Below are positions 60,240 to 64,000 of a DNA stretch of 64,000 nucleotides, one piece after another. Each line of letters opens with the position of its first letter. The first letter of the stretch is position 1. The notes under the pieces are model-generated. The model had not been told where the DNA came from. It saw only the letters and a program-made list of their open reading frames with translations, and ran no database searches. The position numbers and the translations under genes are program-made. Source of the DNA: Pseudescherichia sp032055545 (GTDB lineage: Bacteria; Pseudomonadota; Gammaproteobacteria; Enterobacterales; Enterobacteriaceae); contig DAMBQR010000001.1 in assembly GCA_032055545.1 (NCBI GenBank), positions 62,001 through 126,000 on the forward strand. The letters are read 5' to 3'.

Positions 60240-61523
60240 TTGAACACATTTTCGGTTTCCCGCCTGACGCTGGCCCTGGCTTTTGGCGTGACGCTGACTG
60301 CCTGCAGCTCAACGCCGCCGGATCAGCTTCCCTCCACGCAGGCCGCCCCTGGAAGCGCGGCGCGCCCGGTGCTGTCTGCTAACGAAGCGCAGAACTTTGT
60401 CCCTGCTCGTTACTTCACTTCAATGGATCAGAATGCGGCTCCGTGGAGCCCGTCGGCTATTCGTCTGCCTGCGCAGCCCAACTTCGTTGTTGGCCCGGCA
60501 GGCACGGCTGGCGTGACGCACACCACCCTTCAGGCAGCGGTAGATGCAGCCATCAACAAGCACACCAGCGATCGCCAGTACATTGCCGTTCTGCCGGGTG
60601 AGTATGAAGGAACGGTATTCGTTCCCGCTGCACCGGGCAGCCTGACCATTTACGGTACGGGTGACAAAGCGGCAGAGGTGAAGATTGGTCTGGCCGTGGA
60701 CGCCGAAATGGATGGCAACAGCTGGCGTCGTCTGGTTAACCCAGGCGGGAAATATATGCCAGGCAAACCGGCGTGGTATATGTTCGACGCCTGCCAGCGT
60801 AAAGGCAGCGCCAGCGTGGGCGTGATGTGTTCAGCAATCTTCTGGTCGCAGAATAACGGCCTGCAGCTGCAGAACCTGACCATCGAGAACAACCTCGGCG
60901 ACAGCGTTGATGCCGGTAACCATCAGGCCGTGGCCCTGCGCAGCGATGGCGACAAGGTGCAGATTAACAACGTTAATATTCTGGGCCGCCAGAACACCCT
61001 CTTCGTCACCAACAGCGGCGTGGATAACACCCTGCGTAACGATCGCCAGACCCGTACCCTGGTGACCAACAGCTACGTTGAGGGCGATGTGGATATCGTC
61101 GCAGGCCGTGGCGCGGTGGTGTTTGATAACACCGATTTCCGCGTGGTGAACTCTCGCACCCAGCAGGAAGCCTACGTCTTCGCCCCGGCGACGCTCTCTA
61201 ATATCTACTACGGTTTCCTCGCTACCAACAGCCGCTTTACCGCCTCCGGTGACGGCGTGGCCCAGCTCGGCCGCTCCATGGATGTGGATCAGGCGACCAA
61301 CGGCCAGGTGGTGATCCGCGACAGCGTGATCAACCAAGGCTTCAACCTGGCGAAACCCTGGGGCGATGCCGCCGTCTCTAAACGTCCGTTCTCCGGCAAC
61401 ACCGGCGCGGTGGACGATAAAGGCAACGTGACGCGTGAACTGAACGACGCCAGCTTTAACCGCATGTGGGAGTTCAACAACCGCGGCGTAGGCAGCCAGG
61501 TCGTCGCCGCTCCGAAGCAGTAA
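60240..61523 (+). CDS. ybhC: YbhC, outer-membrane lipoprotein of the pectinesterase family
   Basis: The product is 427 residues, the E. coli length, starting at a TTG (60240). The lipobox LTAC lies at about residues 19-22 (VTLTAC). The pectin-methylesterase beta-helix carries VGPAGTAGVTHTTLQAAVDAA, AIFWSQNNGLQLQNLTIENNLGDSVDAGNHQAVALRSDGDK, DVDIVAGRGAVVFDNTDFRV and QEAYVFAPATLSN. E. coli YbhC does not act on pectin, and thioesterase activity has been reported. It lies downstream of ybhB. Confidence 0.94.
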   Translation: MNTFSVSRLTLALAFGVTLTACSSTPPDQLPSTQAAPGSAARPVLSANEAQNFVPARYFTSMDQNAAPWSPSAIRLPAQPNFVVGPAGTAGVTHTTLQAAVDAAINKHTSDRQYIAVLPGEYEGTVFVPAAPGSLTIYGTGDKAAEVKIGLAVDAEMDGNSWRRLVNPGGKYMPGKPAWYMFDACQRKGSASVGVMCSAIFWSQNNGLQLQNLTIENNLGDSVDAGNHQAVALRSDGDKVQINNVNILGRQNTLFVTNSGVDNTLRNDRQTRTLVTNSYVEGDVDIVAGRGAVVFDNTDFRVVNSRTQQEAYVFAPATLSNIYYGFLATNSRFTASGDGVAQLGRSMDVDQATNGQVVIRDSVINQGFNLAKPWGDAAVSKRPFSGNTGAVDDKGNVTRELNDASFNRMWEFNNRGVGSQVVAAPKQ

Positions 61524-61535
61524 ACCCGCCTTAAT

Positions 61536-61563
61536 GCCCGGCGGCGCAACGCTTGCCGGGCCT
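61536..61563. repeat. REP element after ybhC
   Basis: GCCCGGCGGCGC and GCTTGCCGGGCC form a REP palindrome right after the ybhC stop, at the junction with the inserted toxin-antitoxin pair. Confidence 0.8.
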
Positions 61564-61617
61564 GTCCTGCCGTGAACGTATTTTTCCCACCTGAGTCCCA
61601 TTTTTGGCATTGCACAC

Positions 61618-61646
61618 CGTGTAATATCGATCCACAATATTACACG
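61618..61646. promoter_or_regulatory. Operator/promoter of the HigBA-type pair
   Basis: CGTGTAATAT and ATATTACACG form a perfect inverted repeat with nine bases between. It lies 22 bases before the toxin start and overlaps probable -10 DNA, the usual position for HigA-type autorepression. Confidence 0.75.
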
Positions 61647-61667
61647 TCATGTAACAGGGATAGCATC

Positions 61668-61946
61668 ATGATAAAATCATTCAAACATAAAGGACTAAAA
61701 CAACTTTTTGAAAAAGGAATTGTTTCTGGAATTCCAGCACAAGATGCTGAGAGGATTAATGACCGTCTACAGGCTATCGACACGGCAAACGAGATTCGCG
61801 AGCTAAACCGTCAGATCTACAAGCTACATCCGTTGAAAGGGGAGCGCGAGGGTTATTGGTCAATTACGGTACGGGCAAACTGGCGCATCACTTTTCAATT
61901 TATTAACGGCGATGCTTACATTTTAAATTATGAGGATTATCACTAA
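61668..61946 (+). CDS. higB: HigB/RelE-type mRNA interferase toxin
   Basis: The product is 92 residues from the ATG at 61668 (MIKSFKHKGLKQLFEKGIVS); the frame can be extended upstream through the operator but this is not coding. It follows the HigB fold, ending in LHPLKGEREGYWSITVRANWRITFQFINGDAYILNYEDYH, with basic and aromatic residues typical of ribosome-dependent RNases. The toxin gene comes first, as is usual for higBA. The stop overlaps the antitoxin start (TAATG). The pair is AT-richer than its neighbours, consistent with transfer. Confidence 0.92.
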   Translation: MIKSFKHKGLKQLFEKGIVSGIPAQDAERINDRLQAIDTANEIRELNRQIYKLHPLKGEREGYWSITVRANWRITFQFINGDAYILNYEDYH

Positions 61947-62260
61947 TGAGACAGTTTAAAATTTCCCATCCGGGCGAAATTATTGCCAGAGAGTTAGAGG
62001 ATATGGGCATTAGTGGCCGTCGTTTTGCACTTAACATCGGCGTAACTCCAGCTACGGTATCGCGTTTTCTTGCCGGTAAAACTGCCATAACGCCTTCGCT
62101 GGCGATTCGCATCGCGGCCGCGCTGGGCAGTACGCCTGAATTCTGGCTGCGCCTGCAGAGTGCTTACGATCTTCGACAGCTAGAAAATCAAATAGATACA
62201 TCCGGAATCGTCCTGTACGGCGACAGAAATAAAGAGTCAGCAATAAGCCCAAATCATTAA
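61946..62260 (+). CDS. higA: HigA-type antitoxin (XRE family)
   Basis: The product is 104 residues. The helix-turn-helix ELEDMGISGRRFALNIGVTPATVSRFLAGKTAITPSLAIRIAAALGSTPEFWLRLQSAYDL is the VapI/HigA form (PEFWL.LQ..YDL). It should neutralise HigB and repress from the palindrome at 61618-61646. Confidence 0.93.
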   Translation: MRQFKISHPGEIIARELEDMGISGRRFALNIGVTPATVSRFLAGKTAITPSLAIRIAAALGSTPEFWLRLQSAYDLRQLENQIDTSGIVLYGDRNKESAISPNH

Positions 62261-62347
62261 ATCAGGCCTACTCACTGCCACATTTGCTATCGTTCCAGGC
62301 GTTGACTATGTTGATTAGGATATCCCTTCGCAGGCGTGAGGCGTACC

Positions 62348-64000
62348 ATGAGCTCAGCGTTTGAACACGATGTCGTCCACAACCTAATCTGCCGCCAGGG
62401 GCGCTACCCTGATATCGCCACACCCGAAGACTGGTACAGGGCGCTCGCCTTTACCGTGCGGGATCGTATGCTGGCGCGCTGGACCGCCTCCATCAAAAAC
62501 TATGCCCATCATCAGGTGAAGGTGGTCTGCTACCTCTCCGCAGAGTTTCTGATTGGCCCCCAGCTTGGCGCTAATCTGCTAAGTCTGGATTTAGAGGACG
62601 AAGCCCGCGACGCCATGCGCACCCTCGGTCAGGATCTCGATACGCTGCTGGCGGTGGAGGAGGAGCCGGGGCTGGGCAACGGCGGGCTTGGCCGTCTGGC
62701 GGCCTGCTATCTTGACTCCCTCGCCACGCTGGAGATCCCGGCTATTGGCTACGGTATCCGCTATGAGTTCGGCATTTTCGATCAGGAGATTGTTGACGGC
62801 TGGCAGGTCGAGCGTACCGACAAGTGGTTGCGGATGGGGACTCCCTGGGAGATAGCCCGCCCCGACGTCTGCTTCTGCGTTAACTTTGGTGGCTCTACCC
62901 AGATGCAGACCGATGAGCGCGGACGACTGCGGGTGCAGTGGACCCCGGCGCGGCAGGTGAAAGGCGTGGCCTATGACGTCCCGGTCCAGGGCTATCGGGT
63001 CAATACCTGCAACGTGCTGCGGCTCTGGAAGAGCGAGGCGATTGAGACCTTTGATCTCGACGATTTCAACGCCGGAGACTACTACCAGGCGGTGGAGGAG
63101 AAGATGATCTCCGAGACCCTCTCCAAAATCCTCTATCCTAACGATGAGCCGGAAGCGGGCAAACGCCTGCGCCTTGCCCAGCAGTACTTCTTTGTCTCCT
63201 GCTCGCTGCAGGACATGCTGCGCCTGATGGACGCCAGCCACACGCCGGTGCAGCGTTTTGCCGATCGTTTTGCTGCCCAGCTTAATGATACCCACCCTTC
63301 TGTTGCCGTTGCAGAGCTGATGCGCCTGCTGGTGGACGAGCGCCTGCTGCCGTGGGAGGATGCCTGGATCATCACCCGCCGCACCTTCGCCTATACCAAT
63401 CATACCCTGCTGCCGGAGGCGCTGGAGACCTGGGGCCTGCCGCTGATGCAGAGCATGCTCCCGCGGCTGGTAGAGATTATCTTTGAGATCAACAAGCGGC
63501 TGCTGGAGGATGTCCGCCGAGCCTATCCCGGCGACGAGGCGCGGGTGGTGCGCATGTCGCTGATCGATGAGAACGGCAGCAAGCGCGTGCGCATGGCGAA
63601 TCTCGCCACGGTGGGTAGCCACCGGATCAACGGCGTGGCGGCCCTGCACTCGGATCTGCTCCGGGAGACCCTTCTTCGCGACTTCGCCGAGATGTTTCCC
63701 GAACGTTTTCTTAACGTCACCAATGGCGTCACACCCCGGCGTTTTTTAATGTTGGGCAACCCGAGCCTGGCGGAGCTGATTGATAAGACCATCGGCCTTG
63801 CCTGGCGCACGGATCTCACCCGCCTTGAAGCGCTGACGCCCCATGCCGACGATCCGGCGTTCCGCAAGGCCTGGCTTGCCATCAAGCGCGAGAACAAGGC
63901 GGTGCTGGCGGATCGCATCCAGCAACGGTTAGGGATCGCGGTCTCGCCGGATATGCTGTTTGATATCCAGGTCAAACGCATTCACGAATATAAACGCCAG
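62348..64000 (+). CDS. Glycogen/alpha-glucan phosphorylase, partial (3' end outside window)
   Basis: The first 551 codons are present, from an ATG after TGAGGCGTACC. The protein opens MSSAFEHDVVHNLICRQGRY, shorter at the N-terminus than GlgP and MalP as I know them. Phosphorylase motifs are YLSAEFLIGPQLGANLL, EPGLGNGGLGRLAACYLDSLATLEIPAIGYGIRYEFGIFDQ, QLNDTHPSVAVAELMRLL, RTFAYTNHTLLPEALETW, RVRMANLATVGSHRINGVAALHS and NVTNGVTPRRFL. The PLP lysine lies beyond the window. It should release glucose-1-phosphate from alpha-1,4-glucans. It is not in the glg or mal locus; K-12 has no such gene beside ybhC. Confidence 0.92.
   Translation, partial: MSSAFEHDVVHNLICRQGRYPDIATPEDWYRALAFTVRDRMLARWTASIKNYAHHQVKVVCYLSAEFLIGPQLGANLLSLDLEDEARDAMRTLGQDLDTLLAVEEEPGLGNGGLGRLAACYLDSLATLEIPAIGYGIRYEFGIFDQEIVDGWQVERTDKWLRMGTPWEIARPDVCFCVNFGGSTQMQTDERGRLRVQWTPARQVKGVAYDVPVQGYRVNTCNVLRLWKSEAIETFDLDDFNAGDYYQAVEEKMISETLSKILYPNDEPEAGKRLRLAQQYFFVSCSLQDMLRLMDASHTPVQRFADRFAAQLNDTHPSVAVAELMRLLVDERLLPWEDAWIITRRTFAYTNHTLLPEALETWGLPLMQSMLPRLVEIIFEINKRLLEDVRRAYPGDEARVVRMSLIDENGSKRVRMANLATVGSHRINGVAALHSDLLRETLLRDFAEMFPERFLNVTNGVTPRRFLMLGNPSLAELIDKTIGLAWRTDLTRLEALTPHADDPAFRKAWLAIKRENKAVLADRIQQRLGIAVSPDMLFDIQVKRIHEYKRQ

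Overview
The window is chromosomal DNA of an enterobacterium in the Enterobacter/Lelliottia/Leclercia/Kosakonia neighbourhood. This rests on remembered similarity of nearly every backbone protein to its E. coli K-12 counterpart and on gene order; no search was run. The backbone is the E. coli segment ybhC to ybiR (b0772 to b0818) in inverted orientation. No tRNA, rRNA, CRISPR array or prophage was seen.

Layout: 1-5.4 kb is an accessory block with an aldo/keto reductase (cut by the window start) and a tripartite multidrug efflux operon (HlyD-type adaptor, DHA2 pump, NodT-type outer-membrane lipoprotein). 5.4-9.2 kb is the manganese region ybiR-mntR, the 42-residue mntS with an MntR operator, and opgE. 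9.3-10.1 kb is an inserted GNAT/DUF1778 toxin-antitoxin pair. 10.2-18.7 kb is ompX, rhtA, dps, glnHPQ (NtrC and sigma-54 sites), ybiO and rlmF. 18.8-20.1 kb is an orphan IS200/IS605-type TnpB element, followed by mcbA. 20.5-28.6 kb is the most distinctive accessory island: a VOC protein, an M20 carbamoyl-amino-acid hydrolase, an L-2-amino-thiazoline-4-carboxylate (ATC) hydrolase, a complete Liv-type ABC importer and a divergent LysR regulator. Together these read as uptake of a thiazoline-type compound and its conversion to cysteine. It sits where E. coli has ybiX-fiu.

28.6-34.2 kb is ybiI, ybiJ, ybiB, dinG and rhlE. 34.4-42.9 kb is the ybhGFSR exporter (without its regulator cecR), ybhQ and ybhP-clsB-ybhN. 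42.9-46.6 kb is ybhL and moaABCDE, with a Moco riboswitch and a ModE-like operator. 46.7-47.7 kb is ybhK. 47.7-51.2 kb is an accessory eptA-basR-basS (pmrCAB-like) operon with a clear PmrA box, placed between ybhK and uvrB. 51.2-53.9 kb is uvrB with its LexA box and a long leader holding paired DnaA boxes. 53.9-54.6 kb is a lone UrtE/LivF-like ATPase with a damaged ABC signature motif. 54.6-61.5 kb is the biotin locus bioA/bioBFCD with a BirA operator, then ybhB and ybhC. 61.6-62.3 kb is a HigBA-type toxin-antitoxin pair, and the window ends inside an alpha-glucan phosphorylase gene.

How it fits together: conserved housekeeping modules (Mn homeostasis, glutamine import, SOS repair, molybdopterin and biotin synthesis) alternate with accessory modules. 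The accessory modules lie at junctions where K-12 genes are absent (ldtB, fiu-ybiX, hcxB, ybiA, cecR, ybhM) or between otherwise adjacent backbone genes.
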